Notes under the pieces: generated by a model
Databases searched by the model: none
Told to the model about the DNA's origin: nothing
The model's input: the letters and a program-made list of their open reading frames with translations, nothing else
Origin: Cerioporus squamosus
Taxonomy: Eukaryota > Basidiomycota > Agaricomycetes > Polyporales > Polyporaceae
Assembly (NCBI GenBank): GCA_022592435.1
Contig: JABYQS010000052.1
Span: 124,001 to 188,000 of the forward strand
Length of the DNA stretch: 64,000 bases
Direction: 5' to 3'
Position numbers and translations under genes: made by a program
Part shown: positions 12,057 to 22,849 of the stretch, one piece after another
Layout: every line of letters begins with the position of its first letter
Numbering within the stretch: the stretch's first letter is position 1

Positions 12057-13388
12057 TCAAGCCCCGGGGTCGAGTTCGCCGGACCTGCTTCCCAAGCCTA
12101 GCAGCCACCGCAGCCCCTCTCGGGCATCTCGATCGACCCTGACCGCCGCCGCAATGCGAGGAAAGGCGTAGTGGAACCCGTGCACGGTGCCCACGTATCT
12201 GCAACTCGAAACTTCAGCGTCGAGCCACAGCCGAGGCTTGGAGCTCTCTCACTTGACGAGTTTCGTCTCGACACCCGCCTCGCGAAGTACCTGCTCGTAT
12301 ACGATACCGTCGTCCCGGATAGGGTCGAACTGCTGCACCTGGATGAACGCAGGCGGGAGGCCCGCGTGGGAGGGCGCAAGGAGCGGAGAGACGCGTAGGT
12401 CTTCGGGCGGGCCCCCGTATATCTCTGTAGCCAGCAGAAGACAGTGAGAAACGCCACAAAGAGCGGAACTAGGGAAAAGAGAAGATACGAACGGAAGCTA
12501 CCGAGCACCCGCTCGCTGTTGAGCAGCGGCGTGTCGGTGCTCTCTGCGAAGGAGCGGAACTCCGACGCGTAATTGCCTGTCAACGCGTATGCGCCAGGAA
12601 AGATGACGACAGGCTCCCGGAGGTACTGGCCAGTCAGCGGAGTGTGCTTGAAGAGAGGATCGTCTCGAGCCTTGAGCGCAACAGCAGCTGCAAGGTTCCC
12701 ACCAGCGGAGTCTCCGCCGACGAGGAAGCCTTTCCTGAGGTCAATCTGAAGCTCGCCTGCATTGTTGACAACCTGTCCGCGTTCTGAGCACCACACGAGC
12801 ACACCGATCAACGATGAGATGCATCACGTACCCATCGCAACGCGGCGTAGCCGTCGTCGAACGCAGTTGGGAAGGGGTGCTCGGGGGCAAGTCTGTAATC
12901 CACGTTGATGGTGGCCAGCTGGAGATCAAGGGAGATGCTCCGCAAGTGCGCGTCGTCCATGTCGAGGTCACCTAACATGTATCCTGAACACGTCGTTCCG
13001 GGAGAGTTAGTCAACCGCTCGAAATGGACTGGGTCGGTTCGCTCACCTCCACCGTGGAACCAGACAAGGGCTGGCAACGTCGGGTCTCCGAGAGGCCTGA
13101 CATACCGTAGGGTAATCGCGCTGCCTTCCACTGGGATACGCCTGTCAGATACGATGTACTGTGATTCTGTTGCCCATACAGAATATCAGCACTCGACAGG
13201 GAGAGCGATGAAGGAAACGGCACACCATCGGGGAGGTGTTCTCTGTAGTACTGAGAGAATGGTCCGATCGCTGCATTGGCTTGCTGTCTGGCATATTCAA
13301 CGAGCGAAACACCTTCGGGAGGCGCTTGTGGTTGCGTGTACCCCGAATCTGAAGCGAGTGCGGCGGCAAGCTCAGGATCGTAACCCAT
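12057..13388 (-). CDS. Alpha/beta hydrolase (Abhydrolase_3/HSL-type), copy 4, intact
   Basis: Six exons start MGYDPELAAALASDSGYTQP. The motifs are ALVWFHGGGYMLGD (oxyanion hole), YRLAPEHPFPTAFDDG, the nucleophile GGDSAGGNLAAAVALKARDD, VQQFDPIRDDGIVYEQVLRE (acid) and YVGTVHGFHYAFP (His). It ends GSRSGELDPGA. The intron that splits YR|LAPEH in the other copies is absent here, so the two exons are fused without frame change. It lies divergent to the DUF4246 pseudogene at 14543, sharing about 1.15 kb of upstream DNA. The frame is intact and the residue spacing is normal for the family. Confidence 0.88.
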
Positions 13389-13431
13389 GTTGGCAGCTCA
13401 GACGATCTTGGCAGAAACTGACAGGACGGGG

Positions 13432-13440
13432 ATTATATAG
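13432..13440 (-). promoter_or_regulatory. Candidate TATA box of hydrolase copy 4
   Basis: The sequence CTATATAAT on the minus strand lies about 45-50 nt upstream of the start at 13388. Confidence 0.45.
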
Positions 13441-14463
13441 GTGTCGTGAAGAGGACCAATGCCGAGCCTGAGCGCAGGTCTTGGTCAGCGACTCCCACAT
13501 AGTAGAGCCCGAACGTCCGAGTTTGAGAACTGCGCCCGCACTAAGTCAGAGGGATATGGCTCAATCAGTATCTATTTCGACGAGCGGTCCGAACCATGTG
13601 GCTAATGTCAGCTTGGGCCCGTGATACTTGCTCTTAATCTCATCCTCCGCCCATAACCTCTTGAACAAGCGGTTCGCGCGACGTCTTGTTTCACTAGTTT
13701 CGAGTACAAGAGATACGCCAAGAGTCAAGTCAGTCGCGGGTTTGACCTTCAAGCTTGTCGGGCACCAAGCAGAGTGTTCCCACCGGCAGTGTCACATCAC
13801 TCGCCAGGCTCGAGGAGTTGAAGACCTAGGGTTGGAAGCCGAAGAGAATTCAGTTAACCGCAGTTTGTAAATGCGATACTACAGAGAGGAGAGAGGAACT
13901 GCAGAAAGCGTAACTATGGCGCCAAAGCACCTGGAGGTCGAACTTGAGCCGCCACGTGCCAGGTTTAACTCCCGAGTTCACTTCGTTGCAGAGCTGATCC
14001 GCCTGCCATGCCTCCTCCTCCTTCCCCATATGCCATCATCGCACTTCCTCCTCCCCCGTCGCGTCTGAAGTCATGATATATCACACAGATGGGGACTGTG
14101 TCGTGTATGCCTGAGCCTCGGACCTTCAGTGACTCGGACCGTGGGCCTTGGCAATCGGAATCCCATTCGATGTGACTCCGCCTGACGGTTGCAATGCCGT
14201 GAGTCCACCATGCTGATTCGAGTATGCCGACATTGAGACATCTCCGCAAGGTTTCTGGCTTTGTACGACTCATGGAATGTGTCCCAGTTGGCCAATCTGT
14301 CGGGGCTCGGGAGTCGGGAGTCGGGACACGGTCGCGCCGGCAGTGGGGACAGCCCGCATCAACACGATCGCCACGAGTCAGGACCTGTCAGGACCATGAG
14401 GCGCGTGAGGACCTGTGCCTTAGGACAAGTCTCGCCAAGGAGTTTGTCCGCCGCACGTCGTGC

Positions 14464-14470
14464 TTATAAG
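14464..14470 (+). promoter_or_regulatory. Candidate TATA box of the DUF4246 pseudogene
   Basis: TTATAAG lies about 75 nt upstream of the ATG at 14543, the same spacing as at the intact DUF4246 genes. The promoter may therefore survive although the coding region is broken. Confidence 0.4.
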
Positions 14471-14542
14471 AACAGTGCCGCTGTTGAGACGAAGTTGAAT
14501 CCGCCAGATAAGTAATACTCGCCCAACCCACGCTCGAACTCG

Positions 14543-16043
14543 ATGGCTCGCACGAACCTTGACACCGATTCAGAGTCGGATCACGATATGCCCCTACCGT
14601 GCATCACAGACGATGAGGAAGAAACAGCGACTGTGAATGACGCGGAGCAGACGCAGCCTGAAGAACGCGGGGACGGCAACTGGGAGGATGAAGAGGAGTA
14701 TTGTCCCAATGGCTTCCCATCTCCATTCTTCTTCATCAACCGCCACCCCTACACGCTTGTTGAGCTTCGCATGCGCCAGTTCTCGGGCAAGATCCGATTA
14801 AAGCCGAACTGGTGGCAGAAGGTCTACGACGCCTCCATCGTCGCCAAGTGGCGCGAGGAGATCATTGCGCAGGACCGCGCTCTCGTCGAGAAGCTCTGGG
14901 GCGGCAAAGAGCGGTACAAGCTCGGGAGGGGCAAGAAAACAAAGAAGTGGCCGCGGTATCCCATCTCGAAGGCGCAGCTTGACTCGAGTACGAGGTCGCT
15001 CAGCGCGATCCAGAGACCGGGATCTTCGTACGTTCCGAACATGGCTGAGCGCAGGCGGGTGCTGATGACTGCGACAGGCGACGTCAATCGGTGGTGTTTA
15101 CTAGTCGCGGTCGTTAATCCCGTCCGGGCTTAAGGACGACCTTCTCCAGGGCGTTGCGCTCCTCGAGAATGTCCCGGACGATGAGAAGGACTGGCATCCG
15201 GGATCGAACAACCAAGTGCTCGATCTCGTTCATCCGTCGCTCTATTGCCTGCGCATTGGGGAATCTCGCTTCCGCCCGAACGCGGCTGACGAGGACTCGC
15301 TGGAGATCCTCACACAGGAGGCTTACGAGGAGCGCCGTCCCGACGCAGCCAACTTGAAGCAGGTGTGGTACAAGCATTCACGGTACATCATGTCACGCAA
15401 CTACCAGTGGCTGCCGACAGACTTCGCAGTGTCTGAGTCGGGCGACGTGAGGCCGCTAGCGTACATCAACAACCTCCATCCCACCCGTCACGCTGCCCTG
15501 TACCCACCCATCGCTTCCATCCTTGGCCGCTTCATCCCTCTCTTCGAGCGAGTCATCTCCGACGTGCTCTCTCGTGAGCCTCCGCGTGCTGTCAAAGAGG
15601 ACCCGTACAGTTGGTACGACAGCCAGCCTGAACAGCCCGACTGGAATGACCAGAAGGCGTACAGGGCATGGGAGCGCAAGCATCACTGGCCGCGGATTCC
15701 CCAGCCCGCCCCGTTCACCCCTCCAGACACCTCCAAGCGCGTGCAGTACCCGCTCAAGGGGCGCAAGGTGCAGGTGATCGTGAAGCTCGCGAACATCGTG
15801 CTCACGCCCGAGAACCCGCGGTACCCGGGCGGTGCGTGGCACGCCGAGGGCATGGCGAACGAGAACATCGTCGCGACAGGGCTGTACTACTACGCGTGCG
15901 AGAACATCACCGAGTCGCGCCTCGACTTCCGCGTCACGGTCGACACCTCGGACGGGTCCAATATGCGCTACCAACAGGATGACAACCGCGGGTACACGGT
16001 CGCGTACGGGTTCGGGCGCGACCAGCACCAGGTCCAGGAGGAG
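14543..16043 (+). pseudogene. DUF4246 protein, decayed copy
   Basis: Homologous to the intact DUF4246 genes at 19805 and 31690 but with three lesions. First, after KAQLD (14981) about 16 nt present in the paralogues (encoding YIFEEL) are missing, so the continuation EYEVAQRDPETGIF is in another frame. Second, after the first intron the segment ATSIGGVY is followed by a TAG at 15102-15104, where both paralogues have Glu (VYESRSLI). Third, homology stops after YGFGRDQHQVQEE (about 16043), so the conserved C-terminal third, including the second candidate metal His, is gone. The N-terminus also has an acidic extension (TDDEEETATVND). The middle, from NNQVLDLVHPSLYC to NITESRLDFRV, is well preserved, implying recent inactivation. 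Confidence 0.85.
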
Positions 16044-16441
16044 TCTTGCATACTACGATTCATGAATGTACGTCCGAATCGCATGGCTCATCTCGCGGCG
16101 AGTCACAACAAACTAAACTCAATTTTAAACAGGGATGCCCATCTTTTGGACGCCATGAAAACGGACACCATCATCATCGTACATGTCCCCGACTGTGTAT
16201 ATTGGACTCGGTATTGGTATTTACTCAGGTTTCTCATGATAGTACCCACCGCAATCTCTCCCTCATGTTTTGTCTCACTCGCTCACCATGGCAATCGTCG
16301 GGAAGTCCTTGTGGGAACTCTGAGTCACTTCAGGCGAGCAAGTCGCAAGTGCTACGGCTGGCGCCCATGTGGGGTAGGTAGAGAGGTTCACAAGCTGGCC
16401 GTAGAAGGAAGGCTTCCTCAGTACGGCGGGGCTCTTGCGCA
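16044..16441. other. Sequence replacing the lost 3' end of the DUF4246 pseudogene
   Basis: The frame stays open to 16445 but has no similarity to the paralogues. It is probably unrelated DNA joined at the truncation point. Confidence 0.4.
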
Positions 16442-17755
16442 CTAATCTTTGTATTCCTCCTCAGTCAGGCCGTTCTCATCTCTGGGGGATACATCCGCTG
16501 AGTTAGACCACAGACGAAACGGGATGAGATAACGCACACGTCTCAACGACCACCTCGATCGTCCCGCGTCTGACAAAACGGGGCAACAGCGCCTCAGCCT
16601 CTCGCAACCGCCTCTCCGCCTTCCCCGTGTTGTTGTTGCCAAACGCTACGATCTTGAGCCGATGGATGCCATCGAGGGGCTTGAGCGAAAGCAAGTCATC
16701 AAGCCCCTCCTGGCGAAGGAGGAGACCGAGCGCCGCGCTGTCCTCCTCTCGGTCGAGCAAGGTGAAGTCCAGCGTGAATTCCTCGAGGTGCGCAGAACGA
16801 ACTTGGGCAAGTACAGATGCCACCCAGGGGTGGTCAAGGCAGTTCACTTGGAACACCAGGCTGCGCAACTCGAACAGGGTAGAGACCGCTACAATAGACC
16901 CGGGACCGCAGTTGCGTGGACCAGGTCAGTAGAGTCACTTGAGAAAGCACGCACCAAACAGCTGGCTCACCTGCGTAGGTGTCCGGCGCCGATGCATCCC
17001 ACATCCACGCGATTGACAACTTCTCGATAGCTGTGCCCAGCAGCGGGAGCAGATCGTCGACCTTGTCCGTCTCCAGCATCTGGCATGGAATTCCCGTCAG
17101 TTGGCGACGCGGGCTCCACATGGTGAACGTATGGCATGCGTACCTCTACCGTGGTCAGACTCTGGCAGCGACCAGGGAAGTCCGCTGGATCGACTTCTGT
17201 ACCATGCCCGGCCCATCCCGTCTGGAAGATGTTCAACTCCTCAAGCTCTGGGAACGACCATACGATTAGCGCCAGGTCCGCGAGGGTGTCAAAGTAGAAT
17301 CCATCTATCCAGAGTGTGCGCAGCCGTGCGCGCCCGCTCCACTTCTTCATGAATTCCACCTGGACGGTGGTGAGCGCAAGCGAGTTCGTGTAGCATGCGA
17401 ACCTAAGCCCGCACAGCGCAGTGAGTTTCTTAAAGAGACTCTCTGGGAAAGGGACCTGTTCGACGGGGGCAGGCGGGCTGTCGCAGTCCGTTGTCTTGAA
17501 CCAGAATTCGAGGCGCTTGACAAGTGGGCAGATGATGGCTGGGGACTCCTGGAGTGTCCGCGCAAAGAGCCTGATCGACTCAAGCCGGTCGAGCTCGACG
17601 TGCTTGTACAGCTGGCACTGAGCCCGCGGGAGCCAGCTCCGGCACGTCAGCGCGCACGCGCGAAGGTCTGCGTAGTGCTCTGAGGGACCTGCGATGCGGT
17701 CCGGGGCGAGGCTGTCGATGATGCGATCCTGAAGCTCTTGCGGTATGAGCTGCAT
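16442..17755 (-). CDS. F-box-like / LRR-like protein, module copy 1
   Basis: A four-exon model. The chosen start, MQLIPQELQDRIIDSLAPD, opens a degenerate F-box of the type basidiomycetes carry in large numbers, with LRACALTCRSWLPRAQCQLY at about residues 30-49. An open frame continues upstream to an ATG at 17896, but that extension shows no conservation. The body has weak leucine-rich repeats (RARLRTLWIDGFYFDTLADL, VWSFPELEELNIF) and the segment FPGRCQSLTTVEV, shared with the gene at 34185. The C-terminus ends TDENGLTEEEYKD after a short last exon. F-box proteins recruit substrates to SCF ubiquitin ligases; whether this one binds Skp1 is unknown. It sits directly beside a DUF4246 gene, as does its paralogue. 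Confidence 0.72.
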
Positions 17756-18065
17756 GCGGACAGACTCAGCGACGGTCGAGGTGGCTAGAGAGAGCGCGAG
17801 AGAGGTACAATCAAGGTCAGTGCCACGACACGCACGGGAGCCATCGATTGCTGACTTACGAGAACCCGTCGACGCCGCGCGAGTATCGCGTTCCAACCCA
17901 CGTGGTCATATTAGCATTTGAACCTTCGTTCTCACCGCTTCGATTCCGAGAACTTGTCACTCAAATTGGAGTGGTCCGTGCTGCTCTCCGACATCAGGGC
18001 TCTTCCTGCCTCACTGGGCTTCGTGAGCACCATGCAGAGTCGTCATCTTGACACTGCCCATACAC
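17756..18065. other. Short intergenic region
   Basis: It holds the upstream region of the F-box-like gene, where the frame remains open to 17896 and an alternative start is possible, and the 3' flank of the hydrolase pseudogene. Nothing else was seen. Confidence 0.4.
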
Positions 18066-19430
18066 TCAAGCATCCTTCCTTACGAACCCCTGACTGAGGC
18101 TGAGTAACCACCTCAGTCCGTCCCGTGTATCACAGTCCAACTTCAACGCGGTCGGATTCGATGGCCAGATGTAGTGGAACGCATGCGGAGTCCCTTCGTA
18201 CCTGTTGTGGCCAGGACGGAGTAGAATTGTGAAATGAGCTTCAGCCGCTATTTAACCGTGGAGAGTACGTACCGGGCAATCTTAGTCGGTATGCCGGACT
18301 TGCGGAGAATCTTCTCGTACAGGATGCCTTCGTCGCGGAGGGGATCAAGACCTAGCACCTGGATGAACGCGGGAGCGAGGCCGACGTGCGAAGGGGCAAG
18401 AAGCGGCGAAGTGCGCAGGTCTGTCGGCGACGCTCCGTACAAGTCTGTTGGCGTCCGAAGTCTATCAAGCCCGTAGTCACAGACAGAAAGAGTGGGGGAC
18501 GCACTGTAGAAGGTCAAGACAGCTGCGAAGTTCATCACAGGTGCGTCCTTGCCCTCGTCGTACGAGCGCAGGTCGGCTCTATACTTCTCGGGATACGCTT
18601 CGGGATGGCAGACGGGGGGTTCGCGCAGGTACTGGCCAATTACCGGAGTCGCGCTAAAGAAGGGGTCGTCGCGCGCCGCCAGCGCCGGCGCAACTGCGTA
18701 GTTCCCTCCGGCGGACTCTCCTCCGACGAGCAGGCCCTTCCTGGGGTCTACCTTCAGCTCGGCCGCATCCTCTACTACCTGGGAATGGATCAAGCTCAAC
18801 CCTTGCTGAGTGCCAGGGGCGTTGCAAGGCCCGGCTTACCCATTTGAGCACCGTGAGATTGTCATTGAAGCCAGTCGGAAAGGGTGTTCTGGGGCAAGTC
18901 TTGAAGACCGTAGTTAGATCCGTGACCACACCAAAAGTCGAGAGCTAACCTATACTCCACTAGAATGATGACGAGCCCCAATTCAACGCTGACAGTTCGG
19001 AGGTTGTTCTCACCGTGTAGATGTCATCCTGTACCCAACCTGTCCACCAGAGGACCATAAACGTTAAGCATGCCATGAGCTGTCGTACGACGCTTGCAAC
19101 TCGCGAACAAGTCCATTTCTCACCTCCACCGTGGAACCAAAGCAAGACCGGATATCTCCCGTCCTCTGGTCCCGCAGGCTGCAAGATTTGAACCAGTATC
19201 TCACCGTCCTCGACCGGGATATGCCGGTCGAATACGTTGTACGTTGATCCTAGGCGGCCAGTGAGCAGGATTTGCTCTCTCCTCCGTACAACGGTGTATA
19301 TTGAGCGAGCAGTGAGCACGGATGATGGCTCAAGCTTCAAGACTGGCTCAAGGCAAGATCCTTGACGCTCGAAATTTAATATGAGGCAGCAGGCGCTTCC
19401 GGAGCCCGGTGTTCCCGCTGGTGGAAGTTG
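18066..19430 (-). pseudogene. Alpha/beta hydrolase, copy 5, frameshifted
   Basis: Minus-strand remnant of the hydrolase family. Preserved pieces are YNVFDRHIPVEDGEILV, VLLWFHGGG, PFPTGFNDNLTVLKW, the elbow GGESAGGNYA, VLGLDPLRDEGILYEK and YEGTPHAFHYIWP, ending QGFVRKDA. Against copies 3, 4 and 6, one base is missing in the exon reading GWVQDDIYT (the frame must change before LRTVSVELGL, about 19010). Another is missing between LAPEH and PFPTG (about 18885). The first exon cannot be matched to the conserved N-terminus. His-flanking GF has become AF. Two indels plus a lost N-terminus argue for decay rather than a single assembly error. It lies downstream of the DUF4246 gene at 19805 on the same strand. 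Confidence 0.78.
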
Positions 19431-19804
19431 GGCGGTACATCTTCCGGGTGGTTCAACTTCCTCTTCGCGCTCATCTGGATCCCTCTCTGTGCCGAAAGAG
19501 CCAAGAAAGACCAGGTTATTGACTTCGTCCTTGCAGGATGAATGGATGGCCGACTGTTGGCGCACATTCTGGCCATCATGCATCAGGGCTCTCTCCGGCT
19601 TGCAGCGAGCCCGAAGACGGTGGAACGGGCGAGATCTGTAGGGTGTCTATAACAACGCCGGCATGCAAGCCATCTTTTTCAGTGGATCGGCAGACGACTC
19701 AGTGGAGGTTGCATATTCCCTCTCTCGGGATCGTCATGAAGCGGGTATATTAGAACAATCAGATACAATTACATGTCGACAAGGACCTCTGAAGCAGATC
19801 TAGG
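19431..19804. other. Intergenic, possible lost exon of the hydrolase pseudogene
   Basis: This should hold the missing first exon of the pseudogene, but no AAALA-type N-terminus can be found. No other feature was seen. Confidence 0.35.
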
Positions 19805-21551
19805 TTAGTGTTCGCACATATTGAACTCGAGCTCATAGACGTTCTCGTTGTGTTCGACAACGAACCTCGAGCGCTCCTTCATCAGCTCCGCACGGTGGTC
19901 CTCCGCCTTCTCGCGCGACATCACTCCGGGCTTCACGTATTGAGTGACCATATCGAACAGCTCGATCGGCAGCTTCTGCAGCGCCGGCACCTTCTCGACT
20001 TCGTCCATCGACCAGTCCTCCTGCTGCGGCGGGACATGCGTCGTCGACAGGATCTCGGTCTCCGGGTTCACGAGGAAGAAGCACAGAATCTTCCTATACC
20101 CGGGCTTCGTCGGGTCCGCGAGCTCGAACGCGTCGACGTGGTGCTGGTAGATGTTGGGGAACGCGACGCACTTGTCCTCCTCCGCGACGATGTGCCCGAG
20201 CTCCTGGTTCTTGTGGTGGTCGCGTCCGAAGCCGTACGCAACGACGTACCCGCGGTGGTCGGACTGCTCGTACCGCATCGTAAGCCCGTCCGCCGTTCCA
20301 GCTGTCACGCGGAAGTCGAGCCGCGACTCGGTGATGTTCTCGCACGCGTAGTAGTACAGGCCCGTCGCGACGATGTTCTCGTTTGCCATGCCCTCGACGT
20401 GCCACGCGCCCCCGGCGTACCGCGGGTTCTCGGGCGTGAGCACGATGTTCGCGAGCTTCACGATCACCTGCACCTTGCGACCCTTGAGCGGGTACTGGAC
20501 GCGGTTCTCGAGGGTCGGCGGGGCGAACGGCGCGGGGTCTGGGATGATGGGCCACCGGTGCTCCTCTGCCCAGGCCTCGTATGCCGCGTCGTCGTCGTAG
20601 CCCGGGCACTCGGGCGAGACCCCGTTGTACCACTCGTAAGGATCGACCTGCACAGCAGGGGGACGCTCGGGCGAGCGGACGTCGGACAGCACTCGCTCGA
20701 ACATCGCGATGAAACGCGTGAGGACCGACGTGATGGATGGGTACAGTGCGGCGTCGCGCGACGGGTGCAGGTTGTTGATGTATCCGAGCGGCTTGACCTC
20801 CCCGCTCTCGGATACGGCGAAGTCGGTCGGGAGCCACTGGTACTTCTCCGAGATCATGTACGTCCGCCCCCATCGAGTGTAGTTGGTAAGGTCCGCGCGG
20901 CGTTCGGTGTATGCCTTCTCCGTGATGACTTCGAGTGGGTCTCCGGAGCTGGCGTTCTCCTTGCGGACCTTGGACTCGTCGATCACGAGGCAGTAGAGCG
21001 ACGGGTGGACGAGGTCCAAGACCTGCTTGTTGGAACCGGGGTGCCAGTCCTTCTTCTCTTCGGGCACGTCTTCGAGGAGGGTGACGCCCTGAACAAGTGT
21101 CTCCTTGACATGCGGAGAGATGAGCGACCTCGATTCGTACACCTTGGGAATCGACGTCGCCTGTGCAAGTAGAGTGAGCCGAGGGTTCAGCAGGGTCGAA
21201 AACATCATGGCTACTCACGAAGATGCCAGTCTCCGGGTCGCGCCGTGAAGCTTCGTACTTGAGCTCCTCAAATATGTAGTCGAGCTGTGCCTCAGTGATA
21301 GGCTCGCGCGGCCACTTCTTGCTGTCGTCTCGGCAGATGTAGCGCTCTTCGCCTCCCCACAACTTGTCGACAATCGCGCGGTCCTGTTCCACGATCTCCT
21401 GGTGCCACTTCTCGACGATGGTCGGGTCGGTGACTTTCTCCCACCAGTCCGGCTTGGCACGGATCTTGCCAGAGAAACGGCGCATCCGGAGCTCGACGAG
21501 CGTGGTCGGATCGCGTTCTGCGAAATCGAAGGGGGATGGGAAGCCGACCAT
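19805..21551 (-). CDS. DUF4246 protein, intact copy 1 (possible Fe(II) oxygenase-like fold)
   Basis: Two exons, complement(join(19805..21160,21219..21551)), encode 562 residues. It starts MVGFPSPFDFAERDPTTLVE; an N-terminal domain (to about 111) is followed by the DUF4246 body. Conserved blocks are HPGSNKQVLDLVHPSLYC, YQWLPTDFAVSESG, YINNLHP, VIVKLANIVLTPENPRY, GGAWHVEGMANENIVATGLY, AFPNIYQHHVDAFELADPTK and GYRKILCFFLVNP. By inspection, H365-x-E367, H451/H452 and R467 have the order expected of a 2-oxoglutarate/Fe(II) jelly-roll site. That is my inference; DUF4246 remains functionally undefined as far as I know. There is no signal peptide or membrane helix. It is about 78% identical by eye to the copy at 31690. 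The start is supported by that copy and by a TATA box about 70 nt upstream. Confidence 0.92.
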
Positions 21552-21617
21552 TGTGGGTCTGTAGAGGCGAAAGTGGGTGAGGCGGGCTCAGTGAGGTGAC
21601 CGTCGGGACATATCGAC

Positions 21618-21625
21618 TTATATAG
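21618..21625 (-). promoter_or_regulatory. Candidate TATA box of the DUF4246 gene at 21551
   Basis: The sequence CTATATAAG on the minus strand lies about 68-75 nt upstream of the start codon. Confidence 0.5.
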
Positions 21626-22324
21626 GGCGCGCTGGGTGTGGCTGATCCGGACACGTACACGACGGGACCGCCCCGCCGCCCCGCCCTTAGCCATATATGG
21701 TATATCGGCGCATTAGGGCGCACCTCCGCGCATCCGGCGCGAGTCATGCGCACGAGGGTAGCGTCGCTGACGACAGGGCACGAGTCAGAGAAACTCTCGT
21801 TCGATTCGCCAGTCACTGTCAGAGGCGGGGCCCTCTGCGGGCTAGCCGCTATGCTGACCGCTCAGCAAACAACCAGAAGTGTGGCACGAGAAGCATGAGA
21901 GCTGGCATGCGTTACTAACTGATTGAAAAGGTACGACCTCGAGGATGGATAGAAACACGATCAGGAAACCCCGTGCAAACCCAGTGTATCCGGGTTTGTA
22001 GAAGGTGCCATGGCGTCGTACAGGTGGACTGGACCTCTGACTCGTCCACCGGCTCAAAGAGTCATATTGTTCGGGACTGCTCCAGACATATTGAGACCCA
22101 GAGTCGATGGCAGTGGTGCTTACCTGCGCAACAAATTTCGCGTCCTGGCCATGAGGAGTACTGAATACTTATACTGAGCGTAGTTCTTGTCGCTTGTGCG
22201 TTGGCAGTTGATCCAAACTTCAAGTTCAAGCTTCAAGATGTTGCGCTAGAGTCCAGGAGCAAGTGATGGTTAACCTGTCAAAGACGGCGGAGTCGGAGTA
22301 AGGAACTTGGTGAGTTACTTACTA

Positions 22325-22797
22325 GTCGTCCTCAATTCTCATAGTTTAGTTTGAGCGCAGATTCTGGGTGCACGGAAAAGGAAGGACACGAGGTGATGGG
22401 AACCCGACAATCAAACGCCACGGGCAGGTCCTCCTCGAGATTACTCCATTATTCTGGGTGCCAATGGGCGGAGTTCTCTGAGGGGATACTCTCAAGTACT
22501 CTACAGTGAGTGAGTATCGTCGATTTCGCGACTGAAAATACCTCAGAGGACTCCCTCAGTACTGTCAAGTCTACTGGGAGTGAAACGACCCTCTTTCATG
22601 CGGATACGGGACATTCATGCAGATACGGGCAGAAGGTGATTTGAAGTCCGCCGCACACAACCCCAGCATAGGGTCAGAAACAGCGAGACTTCTCCCCAGG
22701 CACATGCAGTTCCCGTCAGTGCGATCACCTCATGGCCTTCCTGTTTCGTCCACCCAGCATCTACCACTCAAACTAAACTATCAGAATTGAGGACGAC
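22325..22797. mobile_element. MITE-like non-autonomous DNA transposon, 473 bp, with TIRs and TA flanks
   Basis: The left end reads GTCGTCCTCAATTCTCATAG and the reverse complement of the right end reads GTCGTCCTCAATTCTGATAG. The match continues through TTTAGTTTGAG and more loosely to about 50 bp (AGAT.CTGGGTG.ACG). The dinucleotide TA flanks both ends (22323-22324 and 22798-22799), as expected of TA-targeting Tc1/mariner-type insertion. The interior has no open frame of note, so it would depend on a transposase elsewhere. The ends match at 30 of the first 31 positions, so the insertion appears young. Confidence 0.75.
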
Positions 22798-22806
22798 TAC
22801 TGTCGT

Positions 22807-22849
22807 TTGTTTGTGCATGTTAGGATCCCAAGCTATCGGCTCCATGATT
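22807..22849 (+). repeat. Short dispersed repeat, copy C
   Basis: It shares TTGTTTGTGC and TTAGGATCC.AAGCTATCGGCT with copies A and B. It begins only 8 bp beyond the right TA of the TIR element, so that element inserted next to it. Confidence 0.5.

Larger units (their letters stand above)
13389..14542. other. Divergent intergenic region, no gene seen
   Basis: This 1.15 kb stretch lies between divergent genes. TATA-like motifs face outward at 13432-13440 and 14464-14470. A 63-codon frame at 13561-13752 has no recognisable motif and was not called. Confidence 0.5.

Noticed and set aside
13561..13752. 63-codon minus-strand ORF
   Set aside because: Too short, no signal peptide or similarity to the surrounding families.
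19808..21172. 454-codon plus-strand ORF
   Set aside because: It lies exactly antisense to the conserved DUF4246 exon; GC-rich third positions keep the opposite strand open. Similar shadows occur at 31921-32562 and 15456-16028.
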